Source: Brachionus plicatilis
Taxonomy: Eukaryota; Rotifera; Eurotatoria; Ploima; Brachionidae
Assembly (NCBI GenBank): GCA_010279815.1
Contig: QEOQ01000015.1
Span: forward strand, 62,001-126,000
Reading direction: 5' to 3'
Length of the DNA: 64,000 bases
Positions 1-10,169 of the stretch are shown here, piece by piece. The notes below the pieces were generated by a model. The model was not told the origin of the DNA. It saw nothing but the letters and a program-made list of their open reading frames with translations, and searched no databases. Made by a program: the position numbers and the translations under genes. Every line of letters begins with the position of its first letter. Positions within the stretch are counted from its first letter, which is position 1.

Positions 1-470
1 TTAAAGTTTCATTGTATTTATTACTTATTTAAATCTTTTCTGTTGTTATTTAATAAACAATTGAATTTCGATTTCAAAATAGATCTGATGTAGTTCCATA
101 ACAACCTTTTTTTATTTTATCTTCAATTTAATTTACCTTGAAACGCCAATAAGAAAAATAACGCTAAAATTAAAAATTAAATCAAAGTCAAATTCGTATA
201 CTTTTCATATGCAATTAAATTTTGATGCAAATTTTTAAGAAAAAACAAGCCTTTTTAAAAAGCTTTAAAAAAAGCTTCGAAAAATTTTATAAGAGTGATG
301 AAATTTAATTCATCAATTTTTGCATATCTTCTGAATAGAGTCAAGATTTATAATTTTTTTGTGACAAAAATGACCTTATTTTTAAGCAAATAACATTTTA
401 AGCCTAAATATAATTACGATTTTTTGAATATTGATTCCAGCATTCTGGAGAAGCTTTCAGCACAGCTTTT
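1..470. other. AT-rich spacer
   Basis: Very AT-rich sequence with homopolymer runs. I see no coding frame, RNA gene or repeat boundary that I can support. Base composition changes abruptly to GC-rich just after this stretch. Confidence 0.6.
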
Positions 471-504
471 GATTACATGAGGATGTAAACCGTCGTTCCC
501 ACTC

Positions 505-1150
505 GCTTTATGTTTATGTATTAAACGGAGTGCTGAAGCCTCCAAATTTGTCAGGGAGTTGTCTTACACACTCATGACATCAGATCCTAAGGGGAGGGCC
601 CTTGCGAGAGTACGAGGGTACCTAAACTATTATGGGGGGTTCGCCGGGAAGGTAGGCCCGGTGATCAATACTTACCTGAGCCTGGTCATAAACATTGATA
701 GGCTCAGGTTTAAGCTGTACCCCCCGAAGCAAGCCGATGTGTGGTACACCGTTGCCAGCGAGTACCAACTTGGAGGCAGTCCACGGCCGTTCGAAACGGG
801 AAGTATCAATGGCCGCCCCGACAGAGTCCATCCTCTTCAATGAAGCAGCGGCATCCATCCTGCAAACTCTCCTTACCGATCACCCTGCCAGTCTACACTT
901 GTACATCGACAACAAGGCGGTGATCGGTTTATGGAAGCGAGTCCGCGCCAAATGGACAAAGTTTTATACGTCTGGACGGGACAACATGCACCGCTTTCTC
1001 AGTCTCATCATCCTGGTGAACTGGTCGATAGCTGTGAACAACATCTGCGTCAGCTACGTGCCATCCGCCGACAGTCCGGCGGACGCGCCTTCCAGGCGCA
1101 TAGCACCGGCAACGCTACTTACGCTACGCACCGTAGCTGGACGCCTATAA
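505..1150 (+). pseudogene. Retroelement RT C-terminus / RNase H fragment, hepadnavirus-like or DIRS/BEL-like
   Basis: Reads as the end of a reverse transcriptase plus an RNase H domain, split over two frames. The first frame (to about 790) has a connection motif, GYLNYYGGF, and a first acidic residue in ADVWYT. The second frame (about 790-1150) has NEAAA, YIDNKAV and PADAPSRR, giving the D-E-D-D order expected of RNase H. The last motif, YVPSADSPADAPSR, resembles the C-terminal RNase H of hepadnavirus-like polymerases and of insect HEART-type retroelements. BEL/Pao elements have a similar NPAD-SR motif, so the family is uncertain. The reading stops soon after this motif, as expected when RNase H ends the polymerase, and an AATAAA-like signal follows. 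It is much more GC-rich than its surroundings, suggesting a recent arrival. No upstream palm domain is present and the frame is broken, so it is a dead fragment. Confidence 0.55.
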
Positions 1151-1348
1151 ATACAAGCCGCCTCACTTCATTCCGGCAGCTTTCGAACTCTTTTATTTCT
1201 AATTTAATAAAAACGACTGACCCGCGGTTCGCCTCCTGCTTCATTAATGTCTACAAACGACAAACTTGTTTTTTCTGATTTTGAAATACCATCAATAACC
1301 AGTCCACCCTAGTGATGAATAAATGAAGATTCGTTTATGCATTCTATT

Positions 1349-1963
1349 TTAAAGCATTCTTGGTAATACCAAGTAAATGAACCATTTAAATTTGTTCAAA
1401 TCAAAACTTTGAATGTGATTTTCACTACAACTTGAGATTAAAGCAATTCTAAAACCAGCACTGTTAAAACTTTTTTTGATCCATCCTTTTCTATAGCCAA
1501 AGTTGGAACAGATTGATTTGACAAAATAATCCTGGTTTATTTTATCTTCATTTCGCCTAAAACAAACTTTGTGCCACTTATTTGAATCAAACAATTCAAG
1601 TTTTCCACTTGGATACCCAGACTCATTTAAAAACCTTAAATTCCGAGAAATAGAGTAATTTGTCAAATGATTTGTTGTTGAATGATTTTCGAGGGATGCT
1701 AATGTGATCCTCTCATCATTTGTTCCTTCAGCAATTAAATTACCTTTGACCATAAATTGTTTAGTTGGAGCAAAGAGCAATGTTACACCAGGCTCAATGA
1801 TCAAAGTTTGATTTTCATCAACAACCAAATCTTGATGAATTTTGTATGGAGAACCAACTTTCGTCAAAACAACCAAGTCATCTGTTTGATCTAGAATTGT
1901 TGATTCTGTGCCACAAATTAATAAAAGTTAAGCTAACATCAATATTATAAGTTTTATTTTCAT
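1349..1963 (-). pseudogene. Secreted SRCR / beta-helix protein fragment (bark beetle-like)
   Basis: The minus strand starts with an ATG at 1963 and a hydrophobic leader (MKIKLIILMLA), then an in-frame TAA at 1930-1928, then more leader (LLLICGTEST) and a continuous frame to 1349. After the leader comes a segment typical of a right-handed beta-helix (TLIIEPGVTLLF, then a VKGNLIAEGT turn). A scavenger-receptor-like stretch follows, GKLELFDSNKWHKVCF and SICSNFGYRKG. This order is known from Protein bark beetle (Anakonda), a giant epithelial tricellular-junction protein. Only about 190 codons remain of a family that is thousands of residues long, and the leader contains a stop. I therefore call it a truncated pseudogene or an isolated duplicated exon. 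The stop could also be a sequence error. Confidence 0.5.
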
Positions 1964-2029
1964 TTTTTATTTCTAGCAGAAATTCAAAAGTATTTATAGA
2001 CTTCTGAAAAAATCACCATTTAAGCTAAT

Positions 2030-3240
2030 TAAAGATTTTATTTATTTATTGCAAGTAATTTCGTAGTTCTTTCTAGTTACCTTTTTAAAAGGTGCTCAAT
2101 TCAAAAATTTTTCGTCCAATTATTGAGAATGATATTCTATTATTTAAATTGTTTGAAAAATAAAATGTTTTAAAATATTCAAAATTAAAAATTTCAGCTT
2201 TCTGAAATTAGTTGTTTAGAAACATGACGTTAAAAATTACCTTTACCACAGCAACAGGTAGATAAAATTAGTGTGTAAAAATAACACATAATTAAATCAC
2301 AAAGCTTTTCTCCTTTTTTTTAACCAACAGTTATTTTTAATAAACTAATAAATTGAAATAAAAAGCTAGAATTTTGGATTTCTATAGAATTGCTAAAAAA
2401 TTCAAAAAATTTACGAAATAACAAATGGCAAGGATTGTTTCCATATCAAACAATATACGATTTTGGCTTTGTTTCAAAAAAAAATTTATTTTATTCCGTT
2501 TTGTTAAAAAAAAATTAAAAGATTTAAAATTCATTTTTCTTAAATGAAATTTTTATTGAAGATCAAATAAAAATTAGTTGTACCCTTCATTTTAAACTTG
2601 CCTCCCAACCGTTGAAAATATATGTTTTAAACAGAGCTGTTTAAAAGTCAATTTGAATTTTTAACTATGAAAATTCGCAGTTTAAAACTTTAACACCTAA
2701 TTAATAAAAAAGATGAAAAATATTTCAACTATTCAAGTTTATTTCTTCGTAAATGCTCTTTTTTTTGTTTCTTTTTAAAAATGAACTTAATCTTTCGTTT
2801 CTTGCATTTTTTTTTTTTATTTTACTTTAATTTTGTTTTTATTTAATTCCATAATTAATACAAAACTTTGAAAACTTTTAATTGAAATTTAAAATTTAAA
2901 TTTTTAAATTTTATTTTAAATTTTGAAAAAAAACAGATCATTTGATTTAAATTTTTTAAGATAAATAAAAGAAAAATTTTGATCAAATTTATTTTTAGTT
3001 TTAATCAATGCATTCTCCAGAGCTGAGTTTTTAGACATTGTGAATTTTCATACAAACTTTCCAAAAAATAATTTAATTGCATTTATTTAAATTGAAAAAA
3101 ATTGAGCTTTTTTTTTGAATAAAATAACTCAAATTTTTTAATTATTTTTCCTTCAAATATTAAGATTAATTTAATAAAAAATTAAATCAACATGAAATAT
3201 GAAAATTTAATCAACTCCAAATCAAATAGAATACCACTAA
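2030..3240. other. AT-rich spacer
   Basis: No credible gene. A 25-bp string at about 3037 (ATTGTGAATTTTCATACAAA and on) recurs at 16361 inside an insertion that interrupts the LINE, so it belongs to a short dispersed repeat. Confidence 0.5.
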
Positions 3241-3244
3241 TGAA

Positions 3245-3610
3245 CCGGTCAAGAATTGTATGCCAAGATGATTTGCATTTCTTTAACAACAGAGTCGTAT
3301 CTCACTGAAACGCGCTGTTGTCTTCACAGAATCAATCAATTCTTTTAAGACCAATATGGACAAATTAATATCTGGTTCAGCTCCGACTGATTTTAAATAA
3401 AATATTACATCTACTGTTTTTTATTTCTTAGTGTTATGTTTATATTTCTTATATTTTTATTCTATTAAGTTGTGTTAAGGGTGTTTTTTTGTTTTTAATT
3501 ATTAATTCGCAGTTACTACAGCTTGTCATTTACCGTGCCTATTCTATGTTTTTTACCAGCATTACTGCTTCGTGTAACTAAACTACTACTACTACTTCTA
3601 AACTCTTATA
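3245..3610 (+). pseudogene. LINE (CR1/L2-like) ORF2 C-terminus and 3' tail
   Basis: The frame contains DDLHFFNNRVVSH, a stop in place of the usual tryptophan, then in a neighbouring frame SINSFKTNMDKLI and a stop at about 3398. This matches the C-terminal FF-NRVV-WN ... SINSFK-LDK pattern of CR1/L2-type LINE reverse transcriptases. Downstream it ends in a CTACTACTACTACTT-like repeat, as does the larger LINE at 12.9-16.8 kb. It is a 5'-truncated copy broken by one frameshift and one stop. Confidence 0.6.
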
Positions 3611-3886
3611 CTTCTTATAGACTTCTGAAAAAATCACCATTTAAGCTAATAAAAAATTTTATTTAATTTATTTTATTTTATTTATTTTCCAGATAAAAAT
3701 TACAATTATTGAATTGGAAATTTTTTTAATTATAGCAATGATTAATTTTAGATTTTTTACAATATTGTTCCTTTGAAACAAGAATTTTAGGTAAATTTAC
3801 GACTGATATTAAATGGAAGAAAATATTGGCTAATGAAATGGAAATAAAGAAATGGCGATTAAAGCGATATTCAAATTTAAAAAAAG

Positions 3887-4564
3887 GGGTCATGTCCAGA
3901 ATGTGACCAAGTGTTCACCAAAAAATGTGATCATATGTATCATGTCCAGAATGTGATCAGTGATCAAAGATCACATATTTCGTGATCAAAAAAGCCTCTA
4001 ATTTATGAAAAAATAAAAATAAAATTTTTTGGTGATCAGGAAATTTTTTAAAATACATTAAACTTTATTACCAATTTTCAAGAAAAAAATTTAAATAAAT
4101 AAAACAAAATCTAAATAATTCTTTGTGTTTTTTTGACTTGTGCAAATTAACGCCGTTTTCATTTTTCATTAATTCACAACAAATTTGAATGTCTGCTTAA
4201 TGCTTTTTTTAAAGCTAATTTAGCTTCTTCGGGCGTTTCTACTGGGGCCAAAGCCATTTCTTTGTAAAAAACTGCCTTTTCTTTTACGGTTTTTAAATAC
4301 TTATAGTTTTTTAGATTTTAATTTTTTCAAAAGCTTACAGTTTATTTTGGAGAGTTGCAATTTTTTTTGTTTTTTTATTTCATTCAATATAAACATAATT
4401 TTACAATTTTAAAATTTCTAGAATGAAAAAAATTTTTGATTTCAATAAAAAAAATTTTATATGATCAAAAAAAATTTTGGCGATCAATTTTTGATCACAT
4501 TCTGGACATGATACCTATGATCACTTTTTTTGGTGAACACTTGATCACATTCTGGACATGACCC
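3887..4564. mobile_element. MITE with 72-bp TIRs and 8-bp target duplication (Merlin-like)
   Basis: Terminal inverted repeats start GGGTCATGTCCAGAATGTGA and match over about 72 bp with few differences. Each arm holds the TCATGTCCAGAATGTGA box twice. The element is flanked by a perfect 8-bp duplication, AAAAAAAG (3879-3886 and 4565-4572). GG termini and 8-bp duplications suit Merlin elements, and a related element at 34.2 kb carries a Merlin-like zinc ribbon. Inside, on the minus strand at about 4174-4320, is a coding-looking stretch of about 45 codons (includes APVETPEEAKLALKKAL) that I cannot identify. It may be a captured gene end. Confidence 0.75.
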
Positions 4565-4819
4565 AAAAAAAGAACCTCAGAATAAAGTCAATCATAAAAA
4601 AAAGTTTTGTTTTTAAATTTATTAAATTCAAATAAAAGCTGTAAAGAAGCGACGTAAGATTAGTTAAAAAATTGAAAAAAATTAATTTCCAAAATAAAGG
4701 TTAATAAAAAAAAAATTTTTAAATTAAAATCAATAAAATAAAATTTTTTTGTTAAAGTTTCAATTTATTGGTTAAGATAATTTTTAGATCTCTTTCTTAT
4801 TAAATAATGATTATGAAGA

Positions 4820-4930
4820 TTATCTTTTTCTTTTTCTAGAATCACTAGAATTTGCTGTGACAGAAAAGTTGTTAGGCTCACTATCATCTTCATAATCACT
4901 TAAAATCATTTTTGTGATAAAAGTTTCAAC
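4820..4930 (-). CDS. Possible small terminal exon, acidic then RKRKR tail
   Basis: On the minus strand an acceptor-like TTTACAG is followed by an open frame of about 36 codons with MILSDYEDDSEPNN, a serine-rich stretch and a final SRKRKR before TAA. An acidic patch with a basic C-terminal nuclear-signal-like end looks coding rather than random, but no upstream exon is visible. It could be the last exon of a decayed gene. Confidence 0.25.
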   Translation of the reverse strand, partial: VETFITKMILSDYEDDSEPNNFSVTANSSDSRKRKR

Positions 4931-5689
4931 TGTAAATTTCAAATTTCAAATTATAAAAGCGTATAATGGAAAAATTTTATGATTAAAAATATTGAAAATG
5001 CTAGAAAAAAAACTTAAATTTTTCTTTTTTCTATTTTTTAATTAACTCTACAATTTTTTTAATTTTTAATTTTTTTTATGAGAGCAAAGACAATTTTTTT
5101 GTTTAAGTGAAAGATAAATTTTGGCTTTATTTTTGGAAAATATCCCATAATCAGGGTATTTTCAAGCAAATTAAATTTTAATTGTTATAACATAGAAACG
5201 ATGTAATTAACTCTAAAAGAAAAAGGGCTTTGTGATTTACTCTTTGAGTCGTGAACACGAGTTTACGGTACCCGTTTTACTTCATTTTTTTTTTTACGGT
5301 AAAAAAAAAATTACGTAAATATTATGATTATTATTATTGAATTAAAAAATATTAACAATTACCGTGCAGATAGAAATAGGGGTATTATTAATCGATCTCT
5401 TACATTACTTAAACGATCACTTAATAAAATATATTATTTTATTTTTTCTATCTATAATATTATTTATTCGATTAATTTGATTAATTAACTGTCTCTAATA
5501 ATAAATATTTATGTATCCTGAGTTTTTTTGTCACTAAATTTACTGAAGATGAGTATGATTATGATAAATATAGCTCTTAACTTAATTAATGAACAGTTGA
5601 AATTATCTCTTGATTTAATTTAATTATCTCCTGTGAGAGTTTTTTTTTGTGGATATTTAAAGATGATCTAAAATGTAACAATCTATTCC

Positions 5690-5875
5690 TATTTATGTCT
5701 TTTCAACTTTCATTTTTTTAGCTTATTTACTTTATTTTGTTTCTTTTTTATATCTCATTTTATTAAGTTTAATTTTATTTTATTTTATTTTTATTTTATT
5801 TTTTTTATTATTTTTTTAACTTATTCTGAAGGAGCTCTAGCTCGGTACAGAAAACAAATAAATAAATAATAATCT
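5690..5875 (+). mobile_element. LINE/SINE 3' tail insertion
   Basis: T-rich sequence ends in TTCTGAAGGAGCTCTAGCTC, GGTACAG, then an AAATAAATAAATAA tail. Closely similar tails occur at 46560-46620 and, less well conserved, at 42590-42650. This is the expected 3' end of a non-LTR retroposon with a microsatellite tail. The 5' boundary is not clear. Confidence 0.5.
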
Positions 5876-5896
5876 AAGTTTTATCAAAGTATTGAA

Positions 5897-6322
5897 ATGT
5901 CTGATAGTGAGTATCGAGTAGTTGATGACTATGTAACTTCTGAATCAGATTCTGATGACGAGGTTCAAGAATCCAATAAAAAGAAAAGAACCAGGAAGAA
6001 CTGAATCTATGAGAGAACATTCGACGATCAAGAAGCATCCAAAGACTGGTTAGATAATGAAAAGATTTGGTCTTCTCTGAAAAGTAGTGAAACTGAGGCC
6101 GGTTTAAGAGTTGATTATCGATGCAACCTAGTTAAGAGAAAAGGACCTCAATGCGAAGCTGCAGTGGCTTTATTTAAAACAAAGGATCAACACAATCATG
6201 ATGAGATTGCCAACACTGGGCATGGTATTAACAAAGAGACCTTTTATCATCGTATCAAATCAAAGTGGATAGCGAGGATACAAGTATATATCCAGAAGAT
6301 TATTTTATTTGAGATTTTTTGA
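5897..6322 (+). pseudogene. FLYWCH/MULE-type DNA-binding domain remnant
   Basis: A single frame of 142 codons with one internal TGA at about codon 36. It starts with an acidic segment (MSDSEYRVVDDYVTSESDSD) and a basic patch KKKRTRK. After the stop comes EASKDWLDNEKIWSSL, then YRCNLVKRKGPQCEAAV and HNHDEI. The C...C...H-x-H spacing is that of FLYWCH/WRKY-GCM-like zinc fingers found at the N-terminus of MULE transposases. No catalytic DDE region follows. It lies inside the TIR element at 5378-6520 and is probably the remains of its transposase. Confidence 0.5.
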
Positions 6323-6612
6323 AATTTTTTATAATTCTTTTTTTTTTTAAATCAATTTAATAAATAAAAATAAGAGATACTTTAAGTAAAATTAGTTGCT
6401 GTTTTATTTAATTAAGGAGACAGATTAATAAATATAAGTTAAGGGTATTTAGTAAAATAAGAGATAGAAAAATACTAGTGATCGATTAAGTAATTTTAGA
6501 GATCTATTAAATACCTCCCAATAGAAATAAACAACAAAAAAAACTTCATGTATGCAGAAACTATAAAACCAAAAAAAATCAAAAGCTTCAAAATTATTTT
6601 ATTAATTTATTA

Positions 6613-7596
6613 TTAATCAAACGAAAAATAGTCGACACCATTAATTGGAACGAAATCTTTCTTGCATTTAACTCCTGATCTCAAAACATTAAATTTTACT
6701 ATCTTTTGTTGATCAATTAAATGCTCGAAAAAAACCCTCCATAAATCTAAATCAATGTCTTCATACTCAAACCAATTTATCTGAAATTCAAAAAAATTAT
6801 TTTCTGCAAAAAAACCTGAATCAATGGACCAATTGGGCCTAAAATCATGACTTCTAGTATGAGGAAAATTCAAGTCATTTTTTGCCCATATTAGTATAAC
6901 GTGAATAGAAAGGTGAATAAACAGTCTCATAAACTCAAGTTCTAGAACAAGTTCGACATTGGCTTTGCTTCGGTTAGTTGTTAATTTTTTCTTTAATTCA
7001 AACAGTGGCCTTTGAGCAACATAAATTCGATTTAAACCCGAAAATCCATGCAGTTTGTGATCAGGATATTTAAAAAATAAAATTTCTAAATCTTCAAACA
7101 CAAAGTTAACTTCTTTTAAATTTAGAATTTCTTTTGAAATATTTAAAATTTGAGCAGTGATTACCTCATTTTGCTTTAACTTATTAAAAAGCTGGACTAG
7201 ATGATCAAATGGAGCTGAATCTATTAACTCAAATCGCTCGATTTCTTGAAGAACACTTTCAAAAAAATAAAAATCTAGCTTTTGTTTGCTGATTAGAATT
7301 AACAAAATTATCTGAGCTAAGTTTTTATCTGAAATTTTTTTCTCGACGAGGAGATTATACAAATTAGAGAAATCATCAGTAAAATAAATGTCTTTTGAAT
7401 AGAAAAACTCGTTCAAGCATAAATTTTTAATAAGCAGATCTTTTGCTTTGGAAAAATTAATAGGAAGTTGGGTTTCCAGCTGAATTGGTTCAAATGTCCA
7501 GCGTGAACAATTTTTTTGTATAAAACGTTTAAAATGAAGGATCAATTGAGATTTGGCGTCAGTAGTGTAATATTCAATGAAGTCTTGGGCAGACAT
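6613..7596 (-). CDS. Hypothetical protein, 327 aa, possible degenerate metallopeptidase-like
   Basis: An intact single-exon frame of 327 codons, the longest uninterrupted orphan here, begins MSAQDFIEYY and ends YFSFD. No signal peptide or clear membrane segment is seen. Residues 184-192 read GFSGLNRIY, 228-232 read HLSIH and 259-265 read DSGFFAE. Rotifers, ciliates and other eukaryotes have an uncharacterised family with the order GYS-x-I, HE-x2-H, ESG-x2-E. Here the glutamate of HExxH is a leucine, so if related it would be a non-catalytic member. This parallel is from general knowledge and is weak. The frame is uninterrupted in a region where most other remnants carry stops, which suggests selection or recent origin. 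Confidence 0.5.
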   Translation of the reverse strand: MSAQDFIEYYTTDAKSQLILHFKRFIQKNCSRWTFEPIQLETQLPINFSKAKDLLIKNLCLNEFFYSKDIYFTDDFSNLYNLLVEKKISDKNLAQIILLILISKQKLDFYFFESVLQEIERFELIDSAPFDHLVQLFNKLKQNEVITAQILNISKEILNLKEVNFVFEDLEILFFKYPDHKLHGFSGLNRIYVAQRPLFELKKKLTTNRSKANVELVLELEFMRLFIHLSIHVILIWAKNDLNFPHTRSHDFRPNWSIDSGFFAENNFFEFQINWFEYEDIDLDLWRVFFEHLIDQQKIVKFNVLRSGVKCKKDFVPINGVDYFSFD

Positions 7597-8326
7597 AGAA
7601 TCAAATTTTTTAGGTTGAAAAGCTAAAAAACTAAGGATTAAAATGAAATTTTCATAAGAGTTATTTTTAAATTCTAAAAAATTAAAAAATATCTAAAAAT
7701 AAATGCCTTGAAATTTTAAAATTAGTTTTTTACCAGAAAAAGCTCATATAAATTAATAAAAAATAAAACCCCAAAATTAAAAAACTTTTAGAATTTTTTT
7801 GTTGATTATTTTTTTTTAAATTTAGAACTAAAAATTCCTTTAATAATATTTGAATTTTAATTTATATCAGAGTTTTTCATAAATCCAAGTCCGGACTTTT
7901 TTTTTTTAAATTTGCTAGATCAGGCTTCATATTAAAAAAATTATAAACTCTTGGGTTGTTTAATGCAATAGATTTGCCATCTTACAGAGTTTTCTTGCAA
8001 TTTTAGTAAAAAAGTCTTTACAATTCTTCTTCAGTATTCAAAATTTTAAAGCCTGGACTTGGGCTTTTGAAAAAAAATTAAAAAAAAAAAAAGGCAATTT
8101 ATCAGTTAGTAATAATAATTTAAGCTAAATAATGAATTTAATGGTCATTTTTTTTAAATTTTGCTAAATTGTGATCAGATTAATAAAAAAAATTTGAAAA
8201 AATTTTTGTTAATATACATCTTTTTAGACAAAAACTTGATTATGATATTTATAACTATGTTTCATACATTAATTAATTAATGCAAAATACAATATTTAGA
8301 AAGATAAATTAAATTTTATAAAATTG
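7597..8326. other. AT-rich spacer
   Basis: Homopolymer-rich sequence upstream of the 327-aa gene. No further coding frame, RNA gene or TIR boundary recognised. Confidence 0.5.
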
Positions 8327-8518
8327 CTAGTCATGACTCTGAATTGAATCAGACTCCGAACTTTTCCATGTTTTTTTTGCAAATCTGAATCTAAATGAAA
8401 TATGATTATTTAAATCTTCCTTTAACCTTTTTTTCCACAATTCCAACAATTCCTGTAAAGCATCTTTTGAAATAATGGAAAGAATAATTTCAAATCGTAA
8501 TCTCAATGTAATAAACAT
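8327..8518 (-). CDS. Possible small protein, 63 aa
   Basis: A short open frame beginning MFITLRLRFEIILSII with a helical basic middle (ELWKKRLKED) and the end SESDSIQSHD. Amino-acid composition looks plausible for a protein but nothing is recognised. It could equally be a chance frame or the end of a decayed gene. Confidence 0.2.
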   Translation of the reverse strand: MFITLRLRFEIILSIISKDALQELLELWKKRLKEDLNNHISFRFRFAKKTWKSSESDSIQSHD

Positions 8519-8622
8519 TGAAGAATCTATTGATGAAGCGATTCAAAATATAAAATGTCGATGGCTTTTTTTTTAACGAAGAAGAAGTGAAAACTATTTT
8601 TAAGCAAATCTCACCTTTTTCA

Positions 8623-9749
8623 GGCATGTTGAAGTTTATGATCAAATGATCAAATAATTAGACAAATGTTTGGTTTAAAAGCCTACTGTCACATGTCACG
8701 AGTCTTAAAAGTACTAAAATTATTCAACTTTGATGAACTTTATCTATTTTCAAAACTAACTTTTATTGATACAATTAAATATAATTATCTATCATCACAA
8801 TTTTTAAAATATATGCTAAGTGACCCCCCCCTCTAATAAATCTTTTTCCTCCGACTTAATACTTATTTCCAAGTACTTTAAAATTGAAACCTCAAAAATT
8901 TCAGTAAATATAAACCAACTTAAAGAAAATCTTAAGATTAATCTGATTTCTAATGATGGTATATCTGATTCAATTTGGTTATGTCTTTGCAATTTAAAAT
9001 TAAAGCATTACAGAACTCTCCTAAACGAGCTAATTCAAAGTAAAAGAAATTCATGAATTTTGGTCCAAATTATCTTGCTTTCTAACTTTCATGCCTTTTT
9101 CTATTTTCGAACTAATGTTCCTTTTTTATTTTTGTAATTTTATTTTTAGGTAATAATTTTTCATTTTTTAAAAAAACACAAAAACACAAAAAAAAATTTT
9201 ATTTTTATTTTCTTTTACTTCTCCTTAAAGGAGGTTAATTCAATTCAATAAATAAATAATAAATAAATGATCAAATGCTCAATTAAAATGTAAGCATAAT
9301 AATTTCTTTAATTAACGAAATGATTTTTTTTTATTAGTAATGATTTAACATATTATGCTACATTCTCAAAAAATTATTTTAAGTTCATCATAAAATAAAT
9401 GGATAAATAATCGATTTTTAGAATTTAAAAGAGTACAAAATCCGAAAGACAAAAAACTTAACTTCGCAAAGATAATTAGATTAAAAAACCAAATAATATT
9501 TTATATTAAGAAAAAAATTTATTTTTTTGCATTATTAACTTAACTAAAAAATCAAAAATAATCGATCATTTTAGTTAATTTTGAACAAACTATTAATTTA
9601 AAAATTATTAAATTTTAATTTAACAAATTATGTTAATCAATATTACATCAAGAATTTTATAAAATTCTACCTAAATCTTCAGGAAATTTATTATTAAATT
9701 TAAAATGAGCAATTTGATATTAAGTTTTGATCATAAACTTCAACATGCC
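8623..9749. mobile_element. MITE copy A (GGCATGTTGAAG family), interrupted by a LINE tail
   Basis: Begins GGCATGTTGAAGTTTATGAT and ends with the inverted copy. An 8-bp duplication CTTTTTCA flanks it (8615-8622, 9750-9757). Its body, from 9265 on, is nearly the same as the second copy at 41375-41887 over about 480 bp. Removing the LINE insertion at 8656-9264 gives an element of about 510 bp, equal to copy B. The body codes for nothing. Confidence 0.8.
8656..9264 (+). mobile_element. 5'-truncated LINE insertion with 12-bp target duplication
   Basis: Flanked by a perfect 12-bp duplication AAATGATCAAAT (8644-8655, 9265-9276). The uninterrupted MITE copy at 41.4 kb shows the empty site. It holds a C-terminal coding remnant: QMFGLKAYCHMSRVLKVLKL, then DELYLFSKLTFIDTI, then (in a second frame from 8820) a segment to the stop at 9056, ending LNELIQSKRNS. 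The frame changes at a run of eight or more C bases near 8821. The 3' end has an inverted CTCCTTAAAGGAG and an AATAAATAAATAATAAAT tail. The pattern is that of the C-terminus after a LINE reverse transcriptase. Confidence 0.7.
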
Positions 9750-9976
9750 CTTTTTCAGAATAATTTAAAAGCTTAATTAATAATTTTCAGAAGATTATTG
9801 AATTGACAAACTATAAGTAATTAAATTTAGTTTTATAAAAAAAATCCTAGTTTGTCAAAAGATCTTTTTGATATAATTCAAAATAATCTATGCTTAAATA
9901 TAATTCGAAATACACGATTAAGGAAATCCTGTAGAAAATTGGTTCGGAAATTAAAAAAAAAATATTAAATAATAAA
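9750..9976. other. Spacer between two elements
   Basis: AT-rich, no feature seen except the 8-bp target duplication ATAATAAA at 9969-9976, which belongs to the next element. Confidence 0.5.
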
Positions 9977-10169
9977 GGCAAAGTAAAAATTTTGCTCATT
10001 TTCATTTTGTTCAATTTTGCTCAAAAATGAATAAAAAAATTTGAAAAATTGCAGTTTGCAATTTGAATTTTAATTTTAAACAATTTATTAAAAAATTAAA
10101 AATGTTAATTTAGTAGATTTTTTTTATTTTATTTGATGTCCAGTTTGCAGTCTTTTTTTTTTTAATATA

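Larger units (their letters stand above)
1994..3650. repeat. 36-bp direct repeat bounding 1.6 kb
   Basis: An identical 36-base string beginning TTATAGACTTCTGAAAAAAT lies at 1994-2029 and again at 3615-3650. Both copies run into similar AT-rich sequence. The interval contains AT-rich spacer and a LINE 3' end. The repeat is too long for an ordinary target duplication, so it may be a short dispersed repeat or the trace of an unequal exchange. Confidence 0.6.
5378..6520. mobile_element. Non-autonomous MULE-like DNA transposon
   Basis: Imperfect inverted termini (left AGGGGTATTATTAATCGATC; right, read in reverse, TGGGAGGTATTTAATAGATC) extend past 60 bp and share a TTACTTAAWCGATCAC box. An 8-9-bp duplication ATAGAAAT(A) lies at 5370-5377 and 6521-6528. 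The element contains a broken zinc-finger-like ORF and a LINE/SINE tail insertion. The 8-9-bp duplication and the FLYWCH-like ORF favour the Mutator group, but there is no DDE core. Confidence 0.6.
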
